A stretch of 64,000 nt of DNA from Deferribacteres bacterium (GTDB lineage: Bacteria > Zhuqueibacterota > Zhuqueibacteria > Zhuqueibacterales > Geothermadaptataceae): assembly GCA_020633675.1 (NCBI GenBank), contig JACKDE010000004.1:620001-684000 (forward strand). Direction: 5' to 3'. The position numbers were made by a program, and so were the translations under genes. Below are positions 17,607 to 25,918 of the stretch, piece after piece (position 1 is the first letter of the stretch; every line of letters begins with the position of its first letter). The notes under the pieces are model-generated. The model ran no database searches. It was not told the DNA's origin and worked only from the letters and a program-made list of their open reading frames with translations.

Positions 17607-17945
17607 CTACATTCCAGGAAAATTAAGGCCGCCCGGGAGATTCTGCATCATGCCGCCAGTCGCCTTCGCCATTTCAGAACTAGCCATCTCCTGGGCATTC
17701 TTCAAAGCCTGATTGACCGCAGCGACAACCAAATCTTCCAGAATTTCCACGTCTTCCGGATCGACAACTTCCTTATCAATTTTGATGCGAACGACTTCAT
17801 TCTTGCCATTCGCGATGGCAGTGACCATGCCGCCGCCGGCAGAGCCTTCCACAGTTTTTTCAGCCAGCTCATCCTGTATTTTCTGGAGCTTTGACTGCAT
17901 TTGCTGTGCTTGTTTTAAGAGATTTCCCATGTTGAGTTTCGACAT
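17607..17945 (-). CDS. ybaB: YbaB/EbfC nucleoid-associated protein
   Basis: 112 aa. Typical N-terminal coiled-coil (L-L-K-Q-A-Q-Q-M-Q-S-K-L-Q-K-I-Q), then G-S-A-G-G-G-M-V-T-A and G-x-x-E-V-V-R-I-K-I-D. DNA-binding dimer found between dnaX and recR in most bacteria. GGGAG six nt before the ATG. Confidence 0.95.
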   Translation of the reverse strand: MSKLNMGNLLKQAQQMQSKLQKIQDELAEKTVEGSAGGGMVTAIANGKNEVVRIKIDKEVVDPEDVEILEDLVVAAVNQALKNAQEMASSEMAKATGGMMQNLPGGLNFPGM

Positions 17946-17976
17946 TCTTGGCTCCCAAGCATTTAATTTTCAATTG

Positions 17977-19731
17977 TTATGAGCGAATCAATTCGCCATC
18001 CAGGCTTTCAACGAGTTTATCGGCGACACTAAAATCGACTGCGGCGACCTGCTTAACCGGCTCCATATCGACTAACTTCTCTTCGGCGTCGGCATCTGCC
18101 AAAGCGGATTCGAGCTCATCCGGGATTGGAGGCTCGGCCTGCGCTTCTGGCTCAGGTTCAGTCGGAGCCGGCAAAGCACCGCTAATACAATGCAGCAGCA
18201 CACGCTTGCCAACCATTTCGAGGATGATATCCTGAATCAAGCGGCGCTGGTCATTAAGCGAAGCCACGTTAAAGCCATTCGATTCTTTAAAAACCACGTC
18301 GATGCGATTATCGAGCACGCGCGTCAACTGGCCTTCCTGCAAAAATGAACCAGTGGCAAATTTTTTGGCCTTGACAGCAGCTACGATTTTGGGCCAGGCT
18401 GTTTTGATCTCGTCAAGCGTGACCTTTTCGGTGCTGTCCGGCATCAGCAGTTGTTCTTCCGAGCCGTTGCTTTTTCGGTCATCCGTGCCTATCTGGCCGG
18501 CGCTAATGCGTGCAAACAAGCTCCGACTCACCCGTTTTGGATCGATTTCCGGGATAAGCTTGAGCTCCGTGCGCGGGATTTCAGTGACTACGGTTTTTTT
18601 TTTAAGCTCTTCGATACCGGTTAACAGTTTCGAAAGCTCTACCGCCGGGCTCATTTTTGCCAGACGCATCAAGGTATTTTCGAGCTGAAGTTGCGGATTC
18701 ATGCTACGCTTGATAACGGCTGCTGCTTCCGCGACGACCTGTATGCTTCGGATCAAATCGATTTCCGAGAAAGCTGCCGCATGTTGCTGATACTGACCGT
18801 GAAATGCTTCAAGTCCCAGCAAATGGCCGGTCGCGCCGGTCACTTTCAACTTTAGCACATTGTTCAGGTATTCGTTCAAACCCTGCAACAGCGAGCCGGC
18901 ATCCAAACCGTGCTCGTATACGCGCTGAGCAATTTCGATTATTTTGCCTAAATCTTTTTCTCGGACGGCTTCGCCGATTTCGATAAACAATTCCTGCTGC
19001 ACCAAGCCGAGCAAATCCGCCACATCCGCTTCTCTCACTTCCGTGCCACAGAACGACACCACCTGATCGAGCAGGCTCTCGCTGTCGCGCATCGAGCCAT
19101 CTGCTTTCTTTGCGATCAGGTGCAGGGCGCTGTCCTCGATCTTGATCTGATCGTGCTCGCAGATAGTCTTGAGTTGTTGCACGATCTGCAGATTGGCGAT
19201 ACGTTTGAAATCAAAGCGCTGGCAGCGCGATAAAATCGTGGCCGGCACCTTGTTCATTTCGGTGGTGGCAAAAATGAACACCACGTGCGGTGGTGGTTCT
19301 TCCAGGGTTTTCAGCAGTGCATTAAAGGCCTCATTGGTCAGCATGTGCACTTCATCGACGATGTAGACTTTGTTGCGGGATTTTGCCGGCGTATAGCGCG
19401 TGCTCTCCCGCAAGTTACGCACTTCGTCGATGCCGCGGTTGGAAGCACCATCGATTTCCAGTACGTCGATGCTGTTGCCCTGAGTGATTTCTTTGCAAAC
19501 AGTGCATTCGTTGCAAGGTGTGGTCGTCGGACCTTTTTCGCAATTGAGAGCTTTCGCCAGAATCCGGGCAGTGGTGGTTTTGCCAACGCCGCGAGGGCCG
19601 GAAAAAAGGTAGGCTGAGGCGAGGCGGTCGCTTTTTATGGCATTTTCGAGCGTGACAGTCACATGCTCTTGTCCAACGACTTCAGAAAAAACCGTCGGCC
19701 GCCATTTTCGGGCAAACACTAAATACGACAT
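17977..19731 (-). CDS. dnaX: DNA polymerase III subunit gamma/tau
   Basis: 584 aa from the ATG at 19731, which has GGAGG three to four nt upstream. The frame runs further upstream to 20022 but that part covers the SRP RNA gene and is not coding. Clamp loader AAA+ domain: Y-L-V-F-A-R-K-W-R-P, Walker A G-P-R-G-V-G-K-T-T at about 45, the four-Cys zinc module (C-E-K... C-N-E-C-T-V-C), Walker B V-Y-I-V-D-E-V-H-M-L, sensor F-A-T-T-E-M-N-K-V-P. The C-terminal tau part is acidic and P/E-rich. No slippery A-run was confirmed for gamma production. Confidence 0.96.
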   Translation of the reverse strand: MSYLVFARKWRPTVFSEVVGQEHVTVTLENAIKSDRLASAYLFSGPRGVGKTTTARILAKALNCEKGPTTTPCNECTVCKEITQGNSIDVLEIDGASNRGIDEVRNLRESTRYTPAKSRNKVYIVDEVHMLTNEAFNALLKTLEEPPPHVVFIFATTEMNKVPATILSRCQRFDFKRIANLQIVQQLKTICEHDQIKIEDSALHLIAKKADGSMRDSESLLDQVVSFCGTEVREADVADLLGLVQQELFIEIGEAVREKDLGKIIEIAQRVYEHGLDAGSLLQGLNEYLNNVLKLKVTGATGHLLGLEAFHGQYQQHAAAFSEIDLIRSIQVVAEAAAVIKRSMNPQLQLENTLMRLAKMSPAVELSKLLTGIEELKKKTVVTEIPRTELKLIPEIDPKRVSRSLFARISAGQIGTDDRKSNGSEEQLLMPDSTEKVTLDEIKTAWPKIVAAVKAKKFATGSFLQEGQLTRVLDNRIDVVFKESNGFNVASLNDQRRLIQDIILEMVGKRVLLHCISGALPAPTEPEPEAQAEPPIPDELESALADADAEEKLVDMEPVKQVAAVDFSVADKLVESLDGELIRS

Positions 19732-19899
19732 CCCACCTCCGGATGAATTCAGAAAACACACAATTGACGATTGGCTTTTAGCTGCCGGCTCACCGAAATT
19801 CTGCCGAAAGCTAATGGCCAACAGGCAATTGCAAAAGCAACAAAAGCTGTGCACCCACCGTTGGTCATTTGCTGCCTGTCCGCGCCGCTGCAATCGGCT

Positions 19900-19999
19900 G
19901 GAATCAAGGAGACCCGCGGCACATGGAAAGAATGCTTGCCGCTGCTCCCTTCCGGGCCTGACGGGGTTGGGCACATTTCCATTGCGTGGGGCTTGATTC
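19900..19999 (-). ncRNA. ffs: signal recognition particle RNA, small bacterial type
   Basis: On the minus strand, CGTCAGGCCCGGAAGGGAGC (about 19934-19965) is the conserved SRP RNA apical domain with the GGAA tetraloop and asymmetric loop that binds Ffh. Flanking arms pair: AATCAAG at 19992-19998 with CTTGATT near 19901, and ATGGAAA with TTTCCAT. The length of about 100 nt fits the 4.5S type without an Alu domain. It lies just upstream of dnaX, a common location. Ends are estimated from pairing. Confidence 0.93.
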
Positions 20000-20220
20000 G
20001 TCGACGCCGCTTGAAACTGCAACGGAGAAGCAGAAATCGATCGCGAGTGGGAATTCGGCCCTGCTATAGCGGATTGCAGGTTCAGGGCACCGCTAACTCC
20101 CCACCTAGCACAGCTTCTTATTTCGTTTGCAAGAGATTGCCGTGATTATCACGGGCTTTGACTGCAGTCGTGGAGCAATGAACGTGGCAGGCTCTTAGAG
20201 CATACCAGCTATTGATGAAG

Positions 20221-20307
20221 CGGAGAGAGAGGGATTCGAACCCTCGATAGAGTTACCTCTATACACGCTTTCCAAGCGTGCTCCTTCAGCCACTCGGACA
20301 CCTCTCC
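20221..20307 (-). tRNA. tRNA-Ser(GGA)
   Basis: Class II tRNA of 87 nt with a long variable arm. Acceptor GGAGAGG pairs with TCTCTCC (one G-T), discriminator G. The anticodon loop TTGGAAA between CACGC and GCGTG gives GGA (serine). T-arm G-A-G-G-G-T-T-C-G-A-A-T-C-C-C-T-C is canonical. CCA is not encoded. Lies upstream of ffs. Confidence 0.96.
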
Positions 20308-20459
20308 GTGCTTGACTTGACTGGGCATTCACCCAAAACGATTTTGAAGATATAATATATCGCCCTAAGAATCAAGCCAAATCTAAAGTTTCCCCCTTGT
20401 CATCTGCCGCCTGCGACAAAAACGCAGATTCACACTATTTTGTGCTGCCGTAAACTTAT

Positions 20460-22010
20460 TTAGCGCAAGAAACGGGACCTGCGTCCAGATACTTTTTCCC
20501 GATAAAACGTGAAAAAATCAGGATCCGGATTTCGGCACAGAAATACCGGCAAACCGCTCTCCCGCGCAAAAGGATCTTCGATGCGCGCAACAATTTCAAC
20601 GCTGCCAAACAGCGCATATATATCCGGCCCGGGATCATCATTGACATATATCAGCGTTTTCATATCGACACTGTCCGGTGCCCAAAACAGAAAGCTGCCA
20701 CTAAAACTGACCGGCTCCGGCAAACCATATTTTCTGCCAAAATAGCGAATCGCTCCGGCCTGACCATAATTTTCTGCATAAATCGCAGTTTTCGCGCGCT
20801 CGGCAGGTTCAAGATTATTGTACACCACGCTGACTTTTTGTGCCAGTTCTTCCCAACCGGTCATGTCAGCATAGTCCTGCGGCAGTGCATACAAACGCCC
20901 GTCTTCCCATCGTAACGCACCCCCGAAGCCATATGGTTTCATCATGCGTCCATAAGTTGCCATTTTTTCATGACTGAGCACAGGCAAACTGAATGGCATG
21001 ATCGGCAAGGCGATGCTCAGCATGAATATCAAAATGACAGGTTGCATAAAACGTCTCCTGCCGATAAAATATTGTTCTGCAGCGAAACCACCGACTGCAA
21101 ACAATGCCGAATAAATGCCGAGCGTGTAGTACGGCTTGCCACTCAGCATCAGCAAAATCAAAATCATGGCTAAAAATGTGAAGCCGAGAAAGCGATATTT
21201 TTGGCCATCCTTGAAAAACAGCAAAAACAGCACTCCCAGCCCCCACACCGGCAGTCCCGGCAGGTTCATCAAAAGCTGCATCAACATAAAATCGCCGATG
21301 TTAACGTGCACCAACTGGGTGCGCTGCAACTCTCCCATGTGGGTGACGACCGGCCAGTTGTGCTGGTGCTGCCAGTACAAATTCGGCGCGATCAGTGCAA
21401 AACCGGCAAGCACGCCAAATAGCAGATATTTCGATCGCAGCAGTGTACGATGTGGCGTCAGCAGCAAGCCAATCAGCAACGCGGCGACCAAAAAGGCGAT
21501 GGAATATTTGTTCAAAAACGCCAGTGCGCACGTCAGGCCAATGACCAACCAATATTTTGGAGTCTGCGTCTGCACCATTTTCATAACCAAAAAAACAGTC
21601 AGCAGCCAGAAAAACTGGTTGAAGGAAACCGGTTGAAAAAGGGTGTTGCTACGCAAAAAGGCTGGTGAGAGAATGAAAGCAGTGCACGCCAGCCCAATCG
21701 CCCACTTTTTGCCCCCTAAATTCCGGACAAGTTGGCCGATCAGCATCACGGACACGGATCCGACAATGGCTGGAAAAAAGCGTACAGCGAAAACCGAATC
21801 ACCAAATAAACTTGTGGTAACTTTGCCGATCACAGCAATGAGTGGCGGCACAGACAAAAAGCCCCAGTCGAGATGGTCTGACAACGCCAAATACAGAAAC
21901 GCATCGCGTTGCAGGCCATAATTTGTATTGGTCAAAAAATGCAATGCCAATTTGACAGCAGCCAGCAGCCAGATCAATTGCCATTCGGGCGAAACTTTGA
22001 TATTCTTCAT
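20460..22010 (-). CDS. GT39-family (ArnT/PMT-like) membrane glycosyltransferase
   Basis: 516 aa with about 10-12 hydrophobic helices. The first periplasmic loop shows L-Q-R-D-A-F-L-Y-L-A at about 33-42, the acidic pair region typical of dolichyl- or undecaprenyl-phosphate-sugar transferases, then P-P-L-I-A and F-F-P-A-I-V-G-S. The C-terminal third is a soluble domain. These enzymes move a lipid-carried sugar to protein or lipid A in the periplasm; the acceptor is unknown here. It stands alone between tRNA-Ser and a terminator. Confidence 0.82.
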   Translation of the reverse strand: MKNIKVSPEWQLIWLLAAVKLALHFLTNTNYGLQRDAFLYLALSDHLDWGFLSVPPLIAVIGKVTTSLFGDSVFAVRFFPAIVGSVSVMLIGQLVRNLGGKKWAIGLACTAFILSPAFLRSNTLFQPVSFNQFFWLLTVFLVMKMVQTQTPKYWLVIGLTCALAFLNKYSIAFLVAALLIGLLLTPHRTLLRSKYLLFGVLAGFALIAPNLYWQHQHNWPVVTHMGELQRTQLVHVNIGDFMLMQLLMNLPGLPVWGLGVLFLLFFKDGQKYRFLGFTFLAMILILLMLSGKPYYTLGIYSALFAVGGFAAEQYFIGRRRFMQPVILIFMLSIALPIMPFSLPVLSHEKMATYGRMMKPYGFGGALRWEDGRLYALPQDYADMTGWEELAQKVSVVYNNLEPAERAKTAIYAENYGQAGAIRYFGRKYGLPEPVSFSGSFLFWAPDSVDMKTLIYVNDDPGPDIYALFGSVEIVARIEDPFARESGLPVFLCRNPDPDFFTFYREKVSGRRSRFLR

Positions 22011-22136
22011 TAGCTCACTCCAGCTTTAAATCTCAGTTTTGCGGAAGTTTACCACAAAATACGCGCTGTCTGCTATGTCGACTCAAAAATTGGTGTGAAC
22101 GGGATTTGTGACGCCGCGAGCGGGATAGAAACGCAC

Positions 22137-22174
22137 AAAAAAAGCCAGCAGCGCTTTTTAGCGACGCTGCCGGC
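22137..22174 (-). terminator. intrinsic terminator after the VOC gene
   Basis: On the minus strand a GC-rich stem (GCCGGCAGCGTCGCT with AGCGCTGCTGGC) closes a short A-rich loop and is followed by seven T. It lies 27 nt past the VOC-gene stop at 22201 and upstream of the GT39 gene. Confidence 0.8.
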
Positions 22175-22200
22175 CCGGAAAAAGAAGCACCTGCCTGATT

Positions 22201-22596
22201 TCACGCCAAATTGATCTGCCAGGAAACACCAAAGCGGTCCGTCACCCAGGCAAATTGTTTGCTGAAGCCATAATCATCAAGGGGCATCAACACGCTGCCA
22301 TCGAGTGAGAGCTTTTTATACAGAGTCTGCGCTTCGGCCAGGCTCTCGCATTCGACAAAAATGGAAACCGAAGGCGTGAATGAGAAATTGTGTTTCACAG
22401 GACTATCGATGCAAATAAATTCCCGATCGTCCAATAAGAAGCTGGCTCTTTTAACGGAACCTTCGGGTCCGGCTTCATGTGCTCCGTACTTTTCAATCTC
22501 AACAATTTTAGATTCGCTGAAAAGGGTTATATACAAGTTCATTGCTTCTTCAGCGCAGCCTTCAAACATGAGATGTGTTTTTATTTTTCGTGCCAT
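22201..22596 (-). CDS. VOC-family (PhnB/glyoxalase-like) protein
   Basis: 131 aa. Two beta-alpha-beta-beta modules of the PhnB/3-demethylubiquinone-like subgroup: L-M-F-E-G-C-A-E-E-A-M-N-L-Y at 8-21, V-K-R-A-S-F at about 48, C-I-D-S-P-V-K-H-x-F-S-F-T-P-S-V-S at 60-75, and the ending D-R-F-G-V-S-W-Q-I-N. Members often have no proven activity. Encoded 43 nt after the DUF2269-like gene, so probably co-transcribed. Confidence 0.88.
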   Translation of the reverse strand: MARKIKTHLMFEGCAEEAMNLYITLFSESKIVEIEKYGAHEAGPEGSVKRASFLLDDREFICIDSPVKHNFSFTPSVSIFVECESLAEAQTLYKKLSLDGSVLMPLDDYGFSKQFAWVTDRFGVSWQINLA

Positions 22597-22639
22597 CGTG
22601 TCAATTCTCTTTTCTTCTTTGCCGGCTTGTGGTGTGGGC

Positions 22640-23086
22640 TCAAAATGGCTTGAAAATGATCAAATAAAAGATCGCCAGAACCAGTACGCTGCCAGCCACC
22701 ATATACGTTGAATGCCGCTTTTTAAGCGTATTGATGAGTACTTCATCTTTCGCCTCGGCAGCTACCAGCATTTTCCGCAGATTGGCGCCTTCCATGTGTG
22801 GCAAGCCAACCAAAAACAATGCAAGCAACATCTTCACATGCATATGTGGAAGCTTGAAGTAGGTCATATTGGTCAAAGCCATACCCAGGCCAAACAAAAA
22901 GGCCAGAAGCAAAGCAGGCGATGCGACTTTTTTCACAAGAACATAGGCCATCTTTTCACTGGCGCGCCGCTGCTCATTCTCTTCCGAGCGCTTGTGAACG
23001 GTTAGCAAAACGTACTCGGCAATCAATGCCCCCACGCCCATCACAACCATCAATATATGCAAAAACTTCAAAACCAGAAAAACCAT
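22640..23086 (-). CDS. small four-TM membrane protein (DUF2269-like)
   Basis: 148 aa, four predicted membrane helices (about 3-25, 52-70, 82-98, 125-145). K-F-L-H-I-L-M-V-V-M-G-V-G at the N-terminus and the spaced His residues (H10, P-H-M-H-V-K at about 83-88) fit DUF2269/CopD-like proteins. Function unknown. ATG at 23086. First gene of a probable two-gene unit with the VOC gene; divergent from the M50 gene. Confidence 0.7.
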   Translation of the reverse strand: MVFLVLKFLHILMVVMGVGALIAEYVLLTVHKRSEENEQRRASEKMAYVLVKKVASPALLLAFLFGLGMALTNMTYFKLPHMHVKMLLALFLVGLPHMEGANLRKMLVAAEAKDEVLINTLKKRHSTYMVAGSVLVLAIFYLIIFKPF

Positions 23087-23521
23087 CCGCTCTCTCCTCC
23101 GTTACGATTTGGGGTGTTGCATCTCTCTCTTTGGATACTCGATACTCCGCTCTCTTAAGCGCCTTTATTGTATGGCACAACAGTTCTGATCGCAAGAGGA
23201 AAAAGTCTAAAGCCAACCGATCATGGCATTTTGCCGCTTGTCCTGACAGAGTTGCCATCGTTCTGAAAATTTGGGTGACCCGGTGCGCCAACATGACAGC
23301 TATCTTGATTTTATCAAAATCAGTACAAACCATTAAAAAACAAACCACTGAACCCGAACAATTATCTGGCATTGGAATTGCTCTTGATCCATCGCGTTTT
23401 ATCCAGACGACAGGCTATTGCCACACCGAGGGCATCTGCTCAGGCCCGATATCTGCAGCTGGATTTCTCCGGTGTGGTAATGTGGATGTAATTTCCGGAC
23501 AAATCGAGAAAGGAAATTGAA
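23087..23521. other. 435-bp divergent intergenic region
   Basis: No convincing gene: the open frames here are short and lack family features. It separates the leftward DUF2269-like gene from the rightward M50 gene and must hold both promoters. One candidate sigma-54 site is listed separately. Confidence 0.6.
23367..23382 (+). promoter_or_regulatory. candidate sigma-54 (-24/-12) promoter
   Basis: TGGCATTGGAATTGCT matches the sigma-54 pattern TGGCAY-N5-TTGCW with exactly 10 nt between GG and GC. It is 140 bp upstream of the M50 protease ATG on the same strand. A single match by eye; there is no recognised activator site. Confidence 0.4.
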
Positions 23522-24571
23522 ATGCTTTCGAATAAAGGTGGATTCAAACTGTTCGACATTATGGGCTTCCGTGTCTCAGCAGACTGGTCGTGGCTCTTCA
23601 TCGCAGTTTTGCTAAGCTGGTCATTGGCCAGCGGTTATTTCCCGGCGGTTTTGGGTTCCGGGGATGGTGGCTTCTTTTTGGGGCTGGGCATTGTCAGCGC
23701 AATGCTGTTGTTTTTCAGTGTCGTGCTGCACGAGGTTGGACATTCGTATGTTGCGCGTCAAAACGGTATCCGCATTTTGGGTATTCGCTTGTTCATTTTT
23801 GGTGGCGTAGCGCAAATGGATCGTGAACCACGCAGCCCAATGGTTGAACTCAAGGTCGCCCTGGCCGGCCCGGCAGTCAGCGCAGCTTTAGCGCTCGGCT
23901 TCTTTCTCATTTCGGAAATCTTGGCCACAGGTGCATTTGCCGCAGTAACGCTTTTCGTAGCACGCGCCAACCTGGCAATGGTGCTTTTCAACATGATTCC
24001 CGGCTTTCCGATGGACGGCGGCCGCGTTTTGCGTGCCTACCTTTGGCAGCGGCGTAAAAGCTATTACGATGCCACCAAGACTGCCACCACGGCAGGCCGC
24101 TATGTTGCATACGGTTTCATGGGACTCGGCGCGCTGATGATGTTAAGTGGCGCTTTCGGAAATGGCTTGTGGCTGGTGTTTATTGGTATGTTTTTAAACC
24201 ATGCCGCCAGGAGCAACCAACAATATGCCGAATATCGCAGATGGTATGATCCGGTTGATGGGTGGCACAGCAAGGAAATGGAGCCAATTGATGGACGGAT
24301 GTCGGTGCAGTACTTCGAAGAAGTTGTGTTGCCAAACAGTGCGCTAACAGAGTTTGCGGTCGTCCGGAATGGCCGGGCCATCGGTGTGGTAGCAGCAGAT
24401 TCAGTGCAGCGTGTGCCATGGTTTATGCGCGGCCTTGTACGCGTCGCCGACATCGCACAACCACGAAGAGCAACTTCGGCAGATTTTTCGCGTGATCCGT
24501 TCAACGTTTCGAGTCGAATCCAATACAAAATCTACGATCGTTTCGGGCGGTTGGTGGATGTAAAAGGCTAA
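23522..24571 (+). CDS. M50 site-2-type intramembrane metalloprotease
   Basis: 349 aa with about six membrane helices. Zinc site H-E-V-G-H at about 72-76 in the helix L-F-F-S-V-V-L-H-E-V-G-H-S-Y, and the second motif N-M-I-P-G-F-P-M-D-G-G-R-V-L-R at about 158-172 supplying the Asp ligand. The C-terminal 100 residues form a soluble domain without clear CBS repeats. The family cleaves membrane-embedded substrates such as anti-sigma factors. Start ATG at 23522 follows AGAAAGGA. First gene of the rightward proteostasis block. Confidence 0.92.
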   Translation: MLSNKGGFKLFDIMGFRVSADWSWLFIAVLLSWSLASGYFPAVLGSGDGGFFLGLGIVSAMLLFFSVVLHEVGHSYVARQNGIRILGIRLFIFGGVAQMDREPRSPMVELKVALAGPAVSAALALGFFLISEILATGAFAAVTLFVARANLAMVLFNMIPGFPMDGGRVLRAYLWQRRKSYYDATKTATTAGRYVAYGFMGLGALMMLSGAFGNGLWLVFIGMFLNHAARSNQQYAEYRRWYDPVDGWHSKEMEPIDGRMSVQYFEEVVLPNSALTEFAVVRNGRAIGVVAADSVQRVPWFMRGLVRVADIAQPRRATSADFSRDPFNVSSRIQYKIYDRFGRLVDVKG

Positions 24572-24593
24572 ATTGGGCAGGTCCGGTCTGCAA

Positions 24594-24767
24594 ATGAAAT
24601 TAAAACACATTTTTCGCTGGATGACCATTTTGGTTATTTTTGCAATAGTGCTTTTTGGTGGCTGGTGTTTACCGCCACAAATGCGGGAACGATTGCTCGA
24701 AAATCTTCGTGCAAAACACGCCATCGAACAGGTTGTCAAGCTGCAAGATGACGATTTGAGCATTTGA
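24594..24767 (+). CDS. possible small single-TM protein
   Basis: 57 aa from the ATG at 24594: basic start M-K-L-K-H-I-F-R-W, one hydrophobic helix (about 10-24), then a charged helix R-E-R-L-L-E-N-L-R-A-K and an acidic tail. Not recognised as a known family. It fills the gap between the M50 gene (22 nt away) and the J-protein gene on the same strand, which supports it being real, but the length alone does not prove coding. Confidence 0.4.
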   Translation: MKLKHIFRWMTILVIFAIVLFGGWCLPPQMRERLLENLRAKHAIEQVVKLQDDDLSI

Positions 24768-24802
24768 CAAAAATTGACATTCATTTTAAAGATGATAACC
24801 AT

Positions 24803-25837
24803 ATGACCAACAAAGATCTGTACAGCGTCCTCGGCGTCAGCGAAAATGCCAGTGCCGAGGAAATCAAAAAAGCGTATAAAAAGCTCGCGAAACAGTACCA
24901 CCCGGATAAAAATCGTGGCAATAAGGCGGCAGAAGATCACTTTAAAGAGATCAGCGAAGCCCATTCGGTACTAGGCAATTCCGAGAAGCGCGCCAAGTAT
25001 GACCAGCTTCGCAAAATGGGTGCTGGCACCTACAATTTTGCCGGCGAAGGCATTTCCTGGGATGATATTTTCGCCAAAATGGGCAGCGGATTTGGTACAG
25101 GCGCCGGCAGCGGTGGCTTCCATTTTTCCAATGCCGGCAATGATTTCAGCCTCGATGAACTGTTCGGCTCGTTTTTTGGCGGGCCGGATCACACAGCGCG
25201 TCAACGCGCACACGGCAAAGGCAGCGATATCCGCACGTCGATCAGCATTCCGTTTCAGATTGCGGTAGAAGGCGGACGCATCGAACTCAAAATCCCGACC
25301 GAAGTGGCGTGCCCGGTGTGTCGCGGAACCGGCCACCAGGGCGGCGCGCATTCGCATTACTGCTCCCGTTGCAACGGCACCGCACGGGTCACGCAATCGC
25401 GCACCATCGCTGCGAAAATTCCAGCAGGTATCGATGATGGCGCAACACTGCGATTGCGCCGCAAAGGCCATATTGGCAGCGGCAATGCCACGCCGGGCGA
25501 TTTATACGTGACCGTAAAAGTGCAGGAAGATCCGCGTTTCAAACGCAAGGGCAACGACATTCACATCGAGACAACCATCAATTTAACACAGGCTTTGCTG
25601 GGAGCGGCCGTCCGTGTCGAGACCCATGAGCACAAATTTGCCAACCTGCGCATACCGGCTGGCACACAGCCGGATCAGCAATTCCGGCTGGCCGGATTGG
25701 GGATTCGAACTCAAAAACAAAACGGTGATTTGTACGTCACTGTTCGCGTGGCGCTGCCGAAAAAGCTGACAGCCAAACAGAAAAAGCTGGTGGAAGAGCT
25801 GGCGAAAGAGTTGGGGGAAAATCAAGATGACAGGTAA
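24803..25837 (+). CDS. DnaJ/CbpA-like J-domain co-chaperone with reduced zinc finger
   Basis: 344 aa. J domain at 3-68 with the H-P-D motif (K-Q-Y-H-P-D-K-N), a G/F-rich linker (about 75-125), then only two C-x2-C-x-G motifs (C-P-V-C-R-G-T-G and C-S-R-C-N-G-T-A) instead of the four of canonical DnaJ, and the two-part C-terminal substrate domain (G-D-L-Y-V-T-V-K-V; L-G-A-A-V-R-V-E-T). I use the ATG at 24803, where the J domain begins, rather than the TTG at 24764. It should stimulate a DnaK; no dnaK is in the window. It precedes clpB by 81 bp. Confidence 0.92.
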   Translation: MTNKDLYSVLGVSENASAEEIKKAYKKLAKQYHPDKNRGNKAAEDHFKEISEAHSVLGNSEKRAKYDQLRKMGAGTYNFAGEGISWDDIFAKMGSGFGTGAGSGGFHFSNAGNDFSLDELFGSFFGGPDHTARQRAHGKGSDIRTSISIPFQIAVEGGRIELKIPTEVACPVCRGTGHQGGAHSHYCSRCNGTARVTQSRTIAAKIPAGIDDGATLRLRRKGHIGSGNATPGDLYVTVKVQEDPRFKRKGNDIHIETTINLTQALLGAAVRVETHEHKFANLRIPAGTQPDQQFRLAGLGIRTQKQNGDLYVTVRVALPKKLTAKQKKLVEELAKELGENQDDR

Positions 25838-25889
25838 CAGGTTTCAGGAAACAGGAGTTCGGCCCATGATCCCTGAAACCTGTTACCTG
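25831..25889. repeat. perfect 18-bp inverted repeat between dnaJ-like and clpB
   Basis: CAGGTAACAGGTTTCAGG (25831-25848) is the exact reverse complement of CCTGAAACCTGTTACCTG (25872-25889), with a 23-nt loop. The left arm contains the stop codon of the J-protein gene. No T-run follows. The words (ACAGG, CCTGAAACCTG) repeat nearby, as in dispersed palindromic elements. It could weaken read-through into clpB or protect a processed mRNA end. Confidence 0.85.
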
Positions 25890-25918
25890 ATTCCTGCAAC
25901 CTAAAGAAAGGCTTAATT

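Noticed and set aside
23087..23372. 132-codon minus-strand frame in the M50/DUF2269 divergent region
   Set aside because: It overlaps the DUF2269 gene start out of frame and its sequence lacks any domain pattern.
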